DNA of 64,000 nt from Kocuria sp. (GCA_030454085.1 JAKDJD010000010.1:12414-76413); one strand, 5' to 3'; numbered from the stretch's first letter, positions 25,643-35,959 are shown. Numbers and translations are program-made. Notes: generated from the sequence alone by a model not told the origin.

Positions 25643-28452
25643 GGTTTCCTGACCTTTCCGCCGGAGAGAACCGAATCCGCCCACGCTGCGAGGCGCGGCC
25701 TGTCGATCTTCGAATTGTGCCTGATGTCGGTCGGATGCTCGCGAACCTGCAGAATGGCCGCGACCCGGATCCCCGTGGCCGACTCGACGACCGACCGCAC
25801 GGCCCGGGCGAGGGCCTGAGGTGCAGGGCCGTCCTTGACCGCACGGGAGCCGTTCCGAGCCGGTGCCGACTCGCGCTCGACCACCACCACCGGAACCTGG
25901 GCACCCCATGGCCCGATTCCGACGACGGCCGCCCGGCGAACCCCGGAAATCTTCTCGGCGGCCGTTTCTCCAGCCACCGGAGTGAGCAACCCGTTCTCGG
26001 TCGAGATGAGGTGGGAAAGTCGTCCCTCGACCCACAGGCGGCCCGTCGCGTCGAAATGCCCGACGTCGCCCGTCCTATGCCAGCCGGGAATCGAGGCCGA
26101 GGCTCGTTCGGTCCACCAGAGCCGGTCGTAATGATCCTTCGCGTGCGGCGCGGCGGCAATGATCTCACCGGTGATTCCCGGCGTGTGCGTCGGTTCGCCC
26201 GTGGCCCGGCCGGCGTCGTCGAGCGGCACCACCTGGACTCGCGCTCCGTAGACCGGAGTGCCGACGCATACCCCTGCTCCCGCGCCCTCGATGCCGTCCT
26301 GGGGGTCAGCATCGAGTTCCGCCTCGCGGATCTGATCCAGGTTCACGTCGGTCAGGGGGAGGCATTCGGTCATGCCATAGGGGGTGTGCAGTTTGGCGTG
26401 AGGGCAGATCTCCTCCATGCCCTCGAGGAGGGGGACCGTGATCGGTGCCCCGGCGGAGAGCAGGCGTTCCACGCCCTGCATCGCCGCCTGCTCTTCCTCG
26501 TTCATGTCCTCGCGTGTCTCCACGACGTTCATGAGCGCCGCCGGGCTGGCGAAAACTACGGTCGCGGAAATGGCCCGGACGGCCTGGGCCAGGGCCTTCG
26601 CTGTCAAGGTCTTGGGCTGGGTCACGTCCATGTCGGGGGTGACTGATGTCGCCCCCAGAGCGGGCCCGAGCAGCGCGAAAGGTGCGAAACCAGCCACGAG
26701 GCCGGCTCCTTCGCCGAGACCGTACGTGTTCTGAATCGCGTCACGCATCGACGAGAGCTGACGGTGCGTGTACGCGACTCCCTTGGCCGGGCCGGTCGAT
26801 CCGGAGGTGTACAGGATCGCGGCGACGTTGTCGGGCTGGGGCGCATTCCACGGCGTCGTCGGCCGGGCCGTGGAGACCTCGTGTGACTCGATGCCGGTTT
26901 CCGCGCCCAGGAGGCGAAGGGTCGAGGAATGCGCGGTTCCCGCCAGAACTCGTCGTCCGGGCCATCCCGCGGTCTTCGCGGCGAGCAGGGCCTGGGGGAT
27001 ACCGACCAGGAATTCCGGCGACGCGCCACGGAGGGCCCTGGTGAGTCCCTTGATACCGAGTCCCGTGTCGGCGACGACGATGACGGCCCCGATCTTGAGG
27101 CACGCATAGATCAGGGTGGTGAGCCGTGAGCCCGGAGGAACCATGAGATTCACCCGTGTGCCTGCCTGGACACCCAGATCTCTGAGGACCTCCGAGGTAC
27201 GGTCGACCTGCTCGGCCAGTTCGCGCCAGGAGAGCTGACGGCGGATCGTGGCCTGCCGGGTCCGGGACCGACGCTCCGAGTTACCGGGCCTGTCCCTGAG
27301 CCCGCGGCCGGCGGGGCCCATATCGACGACCGCCAAGGAGTCGTCTTCGCGGCGTTCCTCCAATTCGGAGACCATCGGCCTGTAGTCCAGGGCCAGGGGA
27401 GAGGCCTTCCGGTCCTTCTCGCGGACGACCCGGTGACGCTCCACGACGTCGGGCGCTCCCAGATAGGCCTCGTCCAACCAGGTGAACAAGACCGTGGCGA
27501 TGTCCTCTTCCTCGGCGACCAGGTGACCCGCCTTGTCGAACCGGTGAAGAGTGGCCTCCGGGTTGCGGGCGAGGATGTCGTCCATGTAGCGCTGTCTGAA
27601 CACCGGATCGGCCGGCCCCCAGAGGACGAGGCAGGGGAGGTCATCGTCGGCGACGGCCTGCGCAATTCGCTGCATCGCGGCGTAGGAGCGGTGCTCCTCG
27701 TCCACGGGAATGTCCGCGACGAAGTTCTGAATCCCCTCTCTCGCGGCGGAGACCGTATAGGGGGACCGGAAGGTTTTCCTGACCTCGGGATCCCAAGTTC
27801 CCTTGTGCAGGGAAAGCGTCACGTCGAGGAACGCCGTCGTGGACCGTGTGCCCTTGCCGTGCACGGCCGGGTGAAGAGCCAGACGCAAGGCTCCGGGGAT
27901 CTCTTCGCCCTGCGCGTGGTGGAGAGCGGTGTTGGTGAAGATGCGACCGCGGTGCAGGTCGGGGTGTTTCATTCCCCAACCCTGGGAGATCAGGCCACCC
28001 CAGTCGTGGCTCAGCGTCACGACGCCCTCTGGACCCGCGGCCTCGTCGAGGCCCAGGGCCCGCGTGAAGTCCCCGAGGTCCCGGATGCGGTCCTCGAGGC
28101 TGCGCTCGAGGCCGGAACGCTCGGAATACCCCATGTCGAGCTGGTCCACTGCGACCACTCTCCAGGGCTGGATTCCCGAGCTCGCACCGGCGGCGACAAC
28201 GTCCCTCCACAGGTAGGACCAGGTCGGATTGCCGTGCACGCAAAGAATCGTGCCCACGGGGTCGAGCCCCTGGCGTTCGAGCTCAGGCCCGTTGTCCAGG
28301 AAGTGCCACGTACGCGTGGCCCCGGAGTCCACGGGTGCGGTCGATTCGACGTCGATCACCCTGCTGGCGTTCCTGGCCACTCCAGGCCAACGCTTGAGCG
28401 GGATCGGCCCAGGTCGTGGTGTGGGGCGAGTTGTCCGGTTCGCGGTGGCCAT
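25639..28452 (-). CDS. oleBC: Fused OleB-OleC: beta-lactone decarboxylase plus beta-lactone synthetase
   Basis: A 937-residue fusion. Residues ~15-335 are an alpha/beta hydrolase of haloalkane-dehalogenase type: oxyanion loop HGNPTW (73-78), nucleophile Asp150 in SHDWGG, His310 in KAGHLV. Residues ~400-935 are an AMP-forming enzyme: P-loop LYTSGSTGPAKG (547-558), YGMTE, GWHRTGDVGHFD and the C-terminal lysine in HNSKID. OleC closes a beta-hydroxy acid to a beta-lactone using ATP; OleB removes CO2 to give the cis-olefin. Such fusions are known in Micrococcus and relatives. ATG 28452 is chosen over 28494 because GAGG precedes it. It starts 31 bases after oleA. Confidence 0.94.
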   Translation of the reverse strand: MATANRTTRPTPRPGPIPLKRWPGVARNASRVIDVESTAPVDSGATRTWHFLDNGPELERQGLDPVGTILCVHGNPTWSYLWRDVVAAGASSGIQPWRVVAVDQLDMGYSERSGLERSLEDRIRDLGDFTRALGLDEAAGPEGVVTLSHDWGGLISQGWGMKHPDLHRGRIFTNTALHHAQGEEIPGALRLALHPAVHGKGTRSTTAFLDVTLSLHKGTWDPEVRKTFRSPYTVSAAREGIQNFVADIPVDEEHRSYAAMQRIAQAVADDDLPCLVLWGPADPVFRQRYMDDILARNPEATLHRFDKAGHLVAEEEDIATVLFTWLDEAYLGAPDVVERHRVVREKDRKASPLALDYRPMVSELEERREDDSLAVVDMGPAGRGLRDRPGNSERRSRTRQATIRRQLSWRELAEQVDRTSEVLRDLGVQAGTRVNLMVPPGSRLTTLIYACLKIGAVIVVADTGLGIKGLTRALRGASPEFLVGIPQALLAAKTAGWPGRRVLAGTAHSSTLRLLGAETGIESHEVSTARPTTPWNAPQPDNVAAILYTSGSTGPAKGVAYTHRQLSSMRDAIQNTYGLGEGAGLVAGFAPFALLGPALGATSVTPDMDVTQPKTLTAKALAQAVRAISATVVFASPAALMNVVETREDMNEEEQAAMQGVERLLSAGAPITVPLLEGMEEICPHAKLHTPYGMTECLPLTDVNLDQIREAELDADPQDGIEGAGAGVCVGTPVYGARVQVVPLDDAGRATGEPTHTPGITGEIIAAAPHAKDHYDRLWWTERASASIPGWHRTGDVGHFDATGRLWVEGRLSHLISTENGLLTPVAGETAAEKISGVRRAAVVGIGPWGAQVPVVVVERESAPARNGSRAVKDGPAPQALARAVRSVVESATGIRVAAILQVREHPTDIRHNSKIDRPRLAAWADSVLSGGKVRKP

Positions 28453-28483
28453 GAATACCTCTTTACGTGCTGTGGTCCTGTTG

Positions 28484-29515
28484 CTACCAGTCAATTTCCA
28501 TGAGGGCGGTGTTCAGACCCGACCCGACACCCATGCACAGGACGCGCTGCCCCGGTTTCAGGCGTTCTGCCTCCAGTGCGAGCGTCATGGGCAGCGCCGC
28601 CGCCGCAACATTTCCCCAGTAGGGGAACGTCACGGGAATCCTGTCACGCTCGATGCCGACGGCGTCGATGATCGCGTTGGTGTGAGAGGTCGAAATCTGG
28701 TGCGTGACATAGGAATCCATGTCCGTCCAGTCCCAACCGTCCTCGTGAGCCTGTTCCCACGCGTCCGTGACGAGTTCGAGACCGTACTTCAGCAACCCGG
28801 TGGCGTCCGTGCTCATGCCCTGTCCGGCCTCGCCGCCGATGCAGAGGTCCTTGTGCTCCGTCCCGGCGCGGGAGATCGAACCGAGAATGCGGTGGCCGTC
28901 CGGGTGTCGATCCGCTCGCCCGACGACGGCGGCCGCGGCGCCCGACCCCAGGGTCAGCGTCGCGAACTGTGCAAGGACGTCGTCACGGGTCGATGCGGAC
29001 TGGTTGAGCATGTTCAACGCCGTCTCGTGCCACGGCGAGGGGTCCTCCCCGCACACGATCAGGGCGTAGTCGATCGCACCGGCGTCGATCATGGAGGAGG
29101 CGACCGTCAGACCATTGACGAACCCGAGGCACGCGTTGGTCACGTCGAAATTCAGCGCGTGACGGGGCAGGCCGATCTCGTGGTGCACCCCGACGGCGAC
29201 GGCCGGCTCGAAGTTGTCGCGGGTTACCGAGGTGTTGATGAACAGACCGATGTGCTCCGCCGAGATCCCGGCTTCCTCAAGGGCAGCACGCCCCGCCTGG
29301 GCTGCCCCGTGCTCGAAGGAACTGTCGGCCGACCACGAGCGTCGCTCGCTGATGCCTGCCAGACGTTCCAGAAGACCCTTGGGCATCTTGAGGCGCTTGT
29401 ACGTGTCTGCCAGCTGTTCGTCGAAGTAGGAAGAGGGCAGTACCTCTTCGGCCTCCACCTTCGTCACTGAAAGTAGTGCGGAATTGCGATGGTGGATAGA
29501 CGAGTTAGCGGTCAA
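28484..29515 (-). CDS. oleA: OleA, thiolase-fold acyl-CoA condensing enzyme
   Basis: Condenses two fatty acyl-CoA molecules head-to-head to a 2-alkyl-3-keto acid, the first step of long-chain olefin synthesis. The 343 residues show Cys129 (VTNACLGFVNG), Glu103 (DNFEP), His272 (VTHQIS) and Asn302 (YWGNVA). The spacings equal those of Xanthomonas OleA (Cys143, Glu117, His285, Asn315) to within one residue, separating it from ordinary FabH. The start is TTG 29515 with GAAGG upstream; the N-terminus HHRNSALLSV fits Micrococcus-type OleA as I recall it. It heads the minus-strand ole operon, divergent from smc. Confidence 0.94.
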   Translation of the reverse strand: MTANSSIHHRNSALLSVTKVEAEEVLPSSYFDEQLADTYKRLKMPKGLLERLAGISERRSWSADSSFEHGAAQAGRAALEEAGISAEHIGLFINTSVTRDNFEPAVAVGVHHEIGLPRHALNFDVTNACLGFVNGLTVASSMIDAGAIDYALIVCGEDPSPWHETALNMLNQSASTRDDVLAQFATLTLGSGAAAAVVGRADRHPDGHRILGSISRAGTEHKDLCIGGEAGQGMSTDATGLLKYGLELVTDAWEQAHEDGWDWTDMDSYVTHQISTSHTNAIIDAVGIERDRIPVTFPYWGNVAAAALPMTLALEAERLKPGQRVLCMGVGSGLNTALMEIDW

Positions 29516-29765
29516 TTAAACGAGCCTTCATCCGTAAGTCTGTGGGTCTGTGTCGAGAACACCGAGGGCGGCACTCGAGGTACTACTCTACAACCAGGAT
29601 TCTGCGTGTCCTGCGATTTCACCCTTGACAGAAAAGTTCCCCGGGTGGGATCGCGCACGCCACTCTTGTCAGGGTGAGGCCTGCAGGTCGCGATACAGTG
29701 GGCCGTTGTGGCTCAGACTGCGAGACCACGTGGAAGTCGGACGGACCGGTAGGAAAAGAGGCGAT

Positions 29766-32700
29766 GTGCACCTCAAGACGTTGACGGTCAAGGGGTTCAA
29801 ATCCTTTGCATCAGCCACTTCCTTCGAGTTCGAACCTGGGGTCACCGCCGTGGTCGGCCCCAACGGCTCGGGCAAGTCGAACGTCGTCGACGCCCTCTCC
29901 TGGGTCATGGGAGAGCAGGGCGCAAAGTCTTTGCGCGGCGGAAAGATGGAGGACGTGATCTTCGCGGGGACGTCCGGTCGCGCGCCACTGGGACGTGCGC
30001 ATGTATCGCTGACGATCGATAATTCCGACGGCGCCCTTCCGATCGAGTACTCCGAAGTCACGATCTCCAGAACACTGTTCCGTACCGGTGGCTCCGAGTA
30101 CGCAATCAACGGGAACTCCTGCCGTCTGCTGGACATCCAGGAACTGCTCTCCGACTCCGGCCTGGGGCGGGAAATGCACGTCATCGTGGGGCAGGGGCAA
30201 TTGGACCGCATCCTGCACGCCACTCCGGAGGAACGACGAGGTTTCATCGAAGAAGCCTCGGGCGTGCTCAAGCACCGGCGTCGCAAGGAGAAGACTCTCC
30301 GCAAACTGGCCTCCATGGAAACCAACGTGTCCCGCCTGGAAGACCTCACGGGAGAAATCGGCCGTCAGCTGACTCCGCTGGGGCGGCAGGCCAAGGTGGC
30401 ACGCAGGGCCCAGAGGATTCAGCACGACGTCCGAGACGCTCGGGCCAGGCTCTTCGCCGACGACTGGATCCAGGCCTCGACCGCGTTGGACTCGGACGCC
30501 GACGAACTCCAGAGGCTCCGGGACCAGCTCGCGGAGCGCGAGCGGGCCCACGATGAGATCACCCGTATCATCACGGAGCTCGAGGCCGAGGCGTCGTCGT
30601 TGAGCCCCCAAGTCACCCGGGCCCGCGATACCTGGTACTCGTTGTCCCAGATGCGCGAAAGGTTCGAGTCCCTGACCCAGCTGGCCCAGGAACGGCTCCG
30701 GACCCAGTCGACGCCGGTGGGCCGGGCACATCTGCGCGATCCGGAGAAACTGCAGGAGAACGCGGACCGCATTGCTCGGGACCTCGAATCCACCGAGACA
30801 TCCGTGGACAAAGCCCGCGAAGACCACGAGTCCTCGGGCAAGACCAGAGCACAGAAGGAAGAAGCGGCGTCCGAAGCGGAAGAGCACCACGCCAATCTTC
30901 TCGCCGCAGCCGCCGAACGGCGAGAGAACATTGCCTCCCTCCGTGGTGCCATGGCCACGGCCCGGTCCGAGCACGAAACCCTCGTGGCCCGTCGTGAGGA
31001 ACAGGAACGCGAAGTCGAGGCGGTGGACCGGCGACTCGAGGAATACCGCAGCCAGCTGGCCCAGCAGACCGAGACGTCCGGGCCGACCGAGGAGAACACC
31101 ACGGCGGCCTCCGAGGCTTCCGAGGCCGCACACGCCCAGACCGAGACGACTCAGGCCGCCCTGGACCATGCTGCATCCCGGCTGAACGCCGTGAGACGAG
31201 ACCACGACGCCGCTCGGGCACGAGTTGAAGCACTCGAGGAATCCCTTCCGGCGGCGGACGCGACGGAGGCAATCATGGATCGCTTCCGCGACCACGTTTC
31301 CAGGGTCCGGGAGCGTCTGACCGTGGACCCGGATCACGCCGCCGCCATCTCGATGGCGATGGGCGCGGTCGCGGACGGTCTCGCTCTCTCCGAGGGTGCT
31401 GGCTTCGAGACGGTTCTGGAGGAAGCGCGCTCTTCGGACCTCGGCGTCGTCAGCCTCCTGCTCGAAGGGGAGAAAACACGGACCGCGGAGGGCGAGGACC
31501 CCGGCCCGCCGGACAGCGCCTTCGGCGCATACCTCGAGGAACTCGCCTCGAGCGGCACGGACGTCGTCTGGGCCCCTCGAACCATCACAGGCGGTGCATC
31601 GGCCCGGGAGGTTCAAGCGATCCTGAGCCGGTGCGCCGTAGTTCCCGACGCCGCATCGGCCGCCAAGCTGCGCACTCATCTTCTCTCCGACGCCAACGCA
31701 TCCGCAGTACCTTCCGGATGGAAGATTGTGGCGGGGGACGGAACGGTCCTCGAGGAGCACCAGGCTCGGGGCGGAAGCTCCGGCGGCACGTCCGGTCTGG
31801 AAATCAGTGCACGGATCGAGCTGGCAAGGGCCAAGGTCGACGAGCTCGGGCAAGAATTCAGCGCCGCGGAGAAAGCACACGAGCAGGCCTCGGAAGAACA
31901 CCGCGCAGCCCGCGAGAAGGCGCGCACCGCCCGCGAGGAATTCGCACGGATCAGCCGGGAATCGACCGCGAGCGCCGCGGCGCTTTCCCGGGCCAGAACC
32001 TTGGTGACCTCGACCGAGGAAGAGGCCGAGCAGGCTCGGGCGCGCCTGGAGGAGCTGAAGCGGCAGGAACCCGAGGCCGCCGACAAGCTCAAACAGGCGG
32101 TCGGCGCGGTATCTGCCGCCCTGGAGCTCCAGGACCAGGACGGCGGCGAGGCGCTGGAACGAGCCGAGCGCATTCGCGACCAAGCGGTCGAGGAAGCGAA
32201 GACCGCCCGGACACGAGAGACCGAAGCCTTGCTGAGCCTTCGTGGCGTCGAGGGGGAGATCGATCAACTGCGGCAGAGGCGCGACGCCGCCTTGCGCACG
32301 GTGGCCTCGGAACGCGCCGCCCACGCCGAGGTCGAACGACAGGAAACGCGCCGAAAGGCCCAGTACTCGGCCACCAGCAGGGTCCTGTCGCTGATCGGCA
32401 GGGTCAGCGAGCGCATCAACGCCTCCTCGGAGCTGGCCAGGGTCGAACGGGAGAACATGCAGACCAGGCGTGCCGGCGTCGAAACGCGACTGGCGGAGGC
32501 ACGTGAGGAGGAGAAGAAGCTCCGTGAGGAGCTGGACTCGACTCGGGCCAAGGCCCATTCGGGTGAGCTCGAACGGGCCACGAGGGAGGCAAAGCTCGAA
32601 TCCCTGCGCGAGACGATTCTCGAGGAACTGAGCCTCACCGCCGAGACCCTGGTCGCAGACTACGGCCCGCACCTGCCCATCCCTGTCCTCGATGAATCGG

Positions 32701-33383
32701 GCGAGGTCGCAGGGGAGGAGCCCTTCGTCCGTGCAACGCAGGAGAAACGGCTGGGCACGGCGCGCAAGGAATTGAAGTCGCTGGGCAAAGTCAATCCGCT
32801 GGCCCTCGAAGAATTCGCTGCCCTCGAGGAACGGCATACCTATCTCGTCCAGCAGCTCGAGGACATCAAGGCCTCGAGGGCGGACCTGGAAGAGCTCATC
32901 CGCGATCTCGACGACCACGTTCGAGACGTGTTCACCCAGGCGTTCCACGACACCCAGGAGCAGTTCGTCCAAGTATTCTCGACCCTGTTCCCGGGCGGCG
33001 AGGGCAAGCTCGTCCTCACGGATCCGAACGACATGTTGTCCACCGGGATCGAAGTCCACGCCAAACCCGCGGGCAAGAAGGTCAAGAGGCTGTCCCTGCT
33101 CTCGGGCGGTGAAAGGTCACTGACCGCCATTGCTATGCTCGTGGCGATCTTCAGGGCCCGGCCCTCGCCCTTCTACGTCATGGACGAAGTCGAGGCGGCG
33201 CTCGACGACAGAAACCTGGGGCGGCTACTGACGATTCTGCGCGAGCTGCAGACCAGCTCCCAGCTGATCATCATCACGCACCAGAAAAGAACCATGGAGA
33301 TCGCGGATGCCCTGTACGGCGTCTCGATGCGGGGCGACGGCATCACCCAGGTCATCTCGCAGAAGCTCGCCGACCTGCGCTGA
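29766..33383 (+). CDS. smc: Chromosome segregation protein SMC
   Basis: A 1205-residue structural-maintenance-of-chromosomes ATPase. The N-terminal head has Walker A GPNGSGKSN (about residues 32-40); long coiled coils (~170-500 and ~680-1030, rich in Glu, Arg and Ala) flank a hinge; the C-terminal head has signature LLSGGERSLTA (about 1110) and Walker B VMDEVEAALDD (about 1138). GTG 29766 gives the canonical HLKTLTVKGFKSFA start, with AAAAGAGG upstream. The 250 bases before it hold the divergent promoters for smc and oleA; TTGACA occurs at about 29626 but I see no matching -10. Confidence 0.97.
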   Translation: MHLKTLTVKGFKSFASATSFEFEPGVTAVVGPNGSGKSNVVDALSWVMGEQGAKSLRGGKMEDVIFAGTSGRAPLGRAHVSLTIDNSDGALPIEYSEVTISRTLFRTGGSEYAINGNSCRLLDIQELLSDSGLGREMHVIVGQGQLDRILHATPEERRGFIEEASGVLKHRRRKEKTLRKLASMETNVSRLEDLTGEIGRQLTPLGRQAKVARRAQRIQHDVRDARARLFADDWIQASTALDSDADELQRLRDQLAERERAHDEITRIITELEAEASSLSPQVTRARDTWYSLSQMRERFESLTQLAQERLRTQSTPVGRAHLRDPEKLQENADRIARDLESTETSVDKAREDHESSGKTRAQKEEAASEAEEHHANLLAAAAERRENIASLRGAMATARSEHETLVARREEQEREVEAVDRRLEEYRSQLAQQTETSGPTEENTTAASEASEAAHAQTETTQAALDHAASRLNAVRRDHDAARARVEALEESLPAADATEAIMDRFRDHVSRVRERLTVDPDHAAAISMAMGAVADGLALSEGAGFETVLEEARSSDLGVVSLLLEGEKTRTAEGEDPGPPDSAFGAYLEELASSGTDVVWAPRTITGGASAREVQAILSRCAVVPDAASAAKLRTHLLSDANASAVPSGWKIVAGDGTVLEEHQARGGSSGGTSGLEISARIELARAKVDELGQEFSAAEKAHEQASEEHRAAREKARTAREEFARISRESTASAAALSRARTLVTSTEEEAEQARARLEELKRQEPEAADKLKQAVGAVSAALELQDQDGGEALERAERIRDQAVEEAKTARTRETEALLSLRGVEGEIDQLRQRRDAALRTVASERAAHAEVERQETRRKAQYSATSRVLSLIGRVSERINASSELARVERENMQTRRAGVETRLAEAREEEKKLREELDSTRAKAHSGELERATREAKLESLRETILEELSLTAETLVADYGPHLPIPVLDESGEVAGEEPFVRATQEKRLGTARKELKSLGKVNPLALEEFAALEERHTYLVQQLEDIKASRADLEELIRDLDDHVRDVFTQAFHDTQEQFVQVFSTLFPGGEGKLVLTDPNDMLSTGIEVHAKPAGKKVKRLSLLSGGERSLTAIAMLVAIFRARPSPFYVMDEVEAALDDRNLGRLLTILRELQTSSQLIIITHQKRTMEIADALYGVSMRGDGITQVISQKLADLR

Positions 33384-33392
33384 CCTGATTCC

Positions 33393-34685
33393 TCAGGCCG
33401 ACGTCGGAAACGAGGTCCTGGGCGTCAGCAGGAAAACGACCCCGGCAACCGCCAAGAGGCCCCCCGAAATCACGAACGCGACTCCGAAACCCGCGGCGTC
33501 GACGACCGTGCCCAGAATGATCGGCGCCACGATCTGACCGACGTCGGCACACGCCTGGTAGGCCGACATCACGTTCCCACCCGACCGGCGGGAACCGACG
33601 ACATCGGTCAGGGTGGCCTGCATCGACGGCGTATACAGCCCTGTGCTGAGTCCGGCTAGGAGGCACAGGACCCAGAATCCCCACGGTCCCGGGGAGAACC
33701 CGACGACTCCGGTCAGCAGAGCGGACAACCCGAGACCCGTGACCAACAAAGGCTTGCGTCCCCACCTGTCCGACATCCCGCCGAACACAATCTGCGATAC
33801 CGCGGACCCACCGGCGAAAATACCCAGGGCGATTCCCGCAATGCTTGAACCTGACCCGAAGCCCTGTTCCGGGGCGCCGACGGAAACCGCCAGCGCCGTG
33901 GCCAAGAGCGGAATCAACGCGACGCGGGCACCGAGATTCGCCCAACCGTGGACGAAACTCGTGACCAAGAGCGAGCGATAGCTCCCGACGCCGAAGGCCT
34001 GCGAGAACTTCATCGGCAGAAGCACGGAGCCCGTGCTCGTGGCCGGCGGCGCGGGGCGAAGCTTCCAGGCGGCAACAACGATGGCCAGGAGGAGGGCAAG
34101 CGCGTAGATCACGAAGGGCGCTCGCAGTCCCCACGCGGCCGTGAGGCTCCCGACCACCGGCCCCATGATGCTGCCCAGCATGAACGAGGTCGCATAATAG
34201 CCCGAGACCTTGGCCCGGATCGTCGGTGGCGCCAACCTGGCGATGAGACCCATGGCGGAAACGGAGAACATGACCGAACCGACCCCGCCCAAACCGCGCA
34301 GGACGACCAGGAAACCGTAGTCCGGAGCGAAGGCCGTTGCCGCGGAGGACGCCGCGACCACACCCAAGCCCGTCAGGTAGGTTCGGCGCTCGCCGATGCG
34401 AGACATGATGGGACCGGCCACCGGCGCCCACACGACCCGCATGAAAGCGAACGCGGACATGACGGCCCCGGCCGCGGCCGCACCGACGCCGAAGGACGTC
34501 GCGAACTGGGGCAGGACGGGGGCGACCACGCCGTAACCGGCGGCGATCACGAATGCGGCCACCACCAGGACCTTGAGGTCAGCGGGTACACGCTGACGCC
34601 CCGGGGCATCCTTGCTCCGTCTCGGGTTCCCCTCCGATTCGCGGTGGCCGTCGGGGGAATTGTTCTCAGGGGGTGGGGCACTCAC
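33393..34685 (-). CDS. Major facilitator superfamily transporter
   Basis: A 430-residue, 12-helix MFS protein. The cytoplasmic loop motif A occurs twice in degenerate form (GPIMSRIGERRTYLTG and GGMSDRWGRKPLLVTG), which suggests a drug/H+ antiporter-like exporter. About 45 polar residues precede the first helix. GTG 34685 has AAGGT upstream; longer starts would overlap ftsY's leader region. It converges on smc (9 bases) and is divergent from ftsY. The substrate cannot be inferred. Confidence 0.85.
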   Translation of the reverse strand: MSAPPPENNSPDGHRESEGNPRRSKDAPGRQRVPADLKVLVVAAFVIAAGYGVVAPVLPQFATSFGVGAAAAGAVMSAFAFMRVVWAPVAGPIMSRIGERRTYLTGLGVVAASSAATAFAPDYGFLVVLRGLGGVGSVMFSVSAMGLIARLAPPTIRAKVSGYYATSFMLGSIMGPVVGSLTAAWGLRAPFVIYALALLLAIVVAAWKLRPAPPATSTGSVLLPMKFSQAFGVGSYRSLLVTSFVHGWANLGARVALIPLLATALAVSVGAPEQGFGSGSSIAGIALGIFAGGSAVSQIVFGGMSDRWGRKPLLVTGLGLSALLTGVVGFSPGPWGFWVLCLLAGLSTGLYTPSMQATLTDVVGSRRSGGNVMSAYQACADVGQIVAPIILGTVVDAAGFGVAFVISGGLLAVAGVVFLLTPRTSFPTSA

Positions 34686-34779
34686 CAGAGGCACCTTACT
34701 CGGGGCGCGGTTTTCGGGCGAGAGATGAACCGTCCACAGGGCACTGCTGGGAGCCGAACAGGTATGGCAAGCTGGAAAT

Positions 34780-35883
34780 GTGAATGACACACTCATCCTG
34801 ATTCTGTACATCCTGGCCGGCGTCGTGGTCCTCGGCGGCCTGGCCTTCGTGTTCCTCAAGGGCCCCAAGGCTCCCAAGGGCGGTTACCCCGAGACGCGGG
34901 ACGAGGACGACACGGCTCCTCCCGCCGGAGAGAAGACTGAACCGGGGTACGAAACTCCCGCTCCCGTGGCGGGGCGCCTGCAGAGACTCCGTGCGCGTCT
35001 CTCCAGGTCCAATTCGATGCTCGGCAAGGGTCTCCTGGCGTTGCTCTCGAGAGAGAAGATCGATCAGGACGTCTGGGACGAGATCGAGGAGACTCTGCTG
35101 ATGGCGGACCTCGGGTCCGAACCGTCCCAGCGTCTGGTCGAGGCGCTCCAAACCCGCGTGCGCGTCGAGGGCACCGATGACCCGGTGCGAGTCAAAACGA
35201 TGTTGCGCGAGGAACTGCTCAAGATCGTCGACCCGACCATGGACCGCGAGCTCGGCCTGGACGGAGAAGGCGAGAATCCAGGCGTCGTGCTGGTGGTCGG
35301 GGTCAACGGCGTGGGAAAGACCACTACGGTCGGCAAACTTGCGCGAGTGATGGTCGCGGAAGACAAATCATTGCTGCTGGGCGCGGCCGACACCTTCCGC
35401 GCGGCCGCGGCGGATCAGCTCGAAACCTGGGGCGGCCGTGTCGGTGTGGAAACCATCCGTTCCGAACAAGAAGGTGCCGATCCGGCGTCGGTGGCCTATG
35501 AGTCTGCGGCCGAAGCGAAGAAGCGCGGCGTCGACACCCTAATGGTGGACACCGCGGGCCGCCTGCAGAACAAGGCGGGGCTGATGGACCAGCTCGGCAA
35601 GGTCAAGCGCGTGGTCGAGAAAGTCTCGCCGGTCACCGAGGTCCTGTTGGTCATCGACGCGACGACGGGCCAGAACGGCATGGTTCAGGCCAAGGTTTTC
35701 GCCGAGGTCGTGGACATCACCGGGATCGTGCTGACCAAACTGGACGGCACGGCCAAGGGCGGCATCGTTGTGGCGATCCAGAACGAGCTCGGGGTACCCG
35801 TCAAGCTCGTCGGACTGGGGGAGGGACCGGACGATCTGGCCCCCTTCGATCCCGAAGGCTTCGTGGACGCGCTCATCGACTGA
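34780..35883 (+). CDS. ftsY: Signal recognition particle receptor FtsY
   Basis: SRP GTPase receptor for co-translational membrane targeting, 367 residues. Unusually for the family it opens with a predicted transmembrane helix (LILILYILAGVVVLGG, residues 5-20) and an acidic linker, an architecture known in actinobacterial FtsY. The NG domain shows GVNGVGKTTT (about 173-182), DTFRAAA, DTAGR and TKLDGTAKGG. GTG 34780 follows GGAAAT. It partners Ffh, encoded two genes on. Confidence 0.95.
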   Translation: MNDTLILILYILAGVVVLGGLAFVFLKGPKAPKGGYPETRDEDDTAPPAGEKTEPGYETPAPVAGRLQRLRARLSRSNSMLGKGLLALLSREKIDQDVWDEIEETLLMADLGSEPSQRLVEALQTRVRVEGTDDPVRVKTMLREELLKIVDPTMDRELGLDGEGENPGVVLVVGVNGVGKTTTVGKLARVMVAEDKSLLLGAADTFRAAAADQLETWGGRVGVETIRSEQEGADPASVAYESAAEAKKRGVDTLMVDTAGRLQNKAGLMDQLGKVKRVVEKVSPVTEVLLVIDATTGQNGMVQAKVFAEVVDITGIVLTKLDGTAKGGIVVAIQNELGVPVKLVGLGEGPDDLAPFDPEGFVDALID

Positions 35884-35920
35884 CAGAGCCCGTCTCCTGG
35901 GTGCCACACTCGGGGCGCGC

Positions 35921-35959
35921 GGCCCGGCAGATCCGCATCAGAGCGGTATCGGCCGGGCC
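35921..35959 (+). terminator. Long hairpin after ftsY, probable terminator
   Basis: GGCCCGGC (35921-35928) pairs with GCCGGGCC (35952-35959), and inside it ATCCGC pairs with GCGGTAT with one bulge. It begins about 37 bases after the ftsY stop. No T-tract follows. Confidence 0.5.

Noticed and set aside
24518-29515. Novel beta-lactone or polyketide system
   Set aside because: Residue-level agreement with OleA, OleB, OleC and OleD makes this the known olefin pathway; the fusion is also known from Micrococcus relatives.
29811-33059. 1082-codon open frame on the minus strand
   Set aside because: Antisense to smc, rich in Arg, Gly and Leu without a domain pattern; smc has all its motifs.
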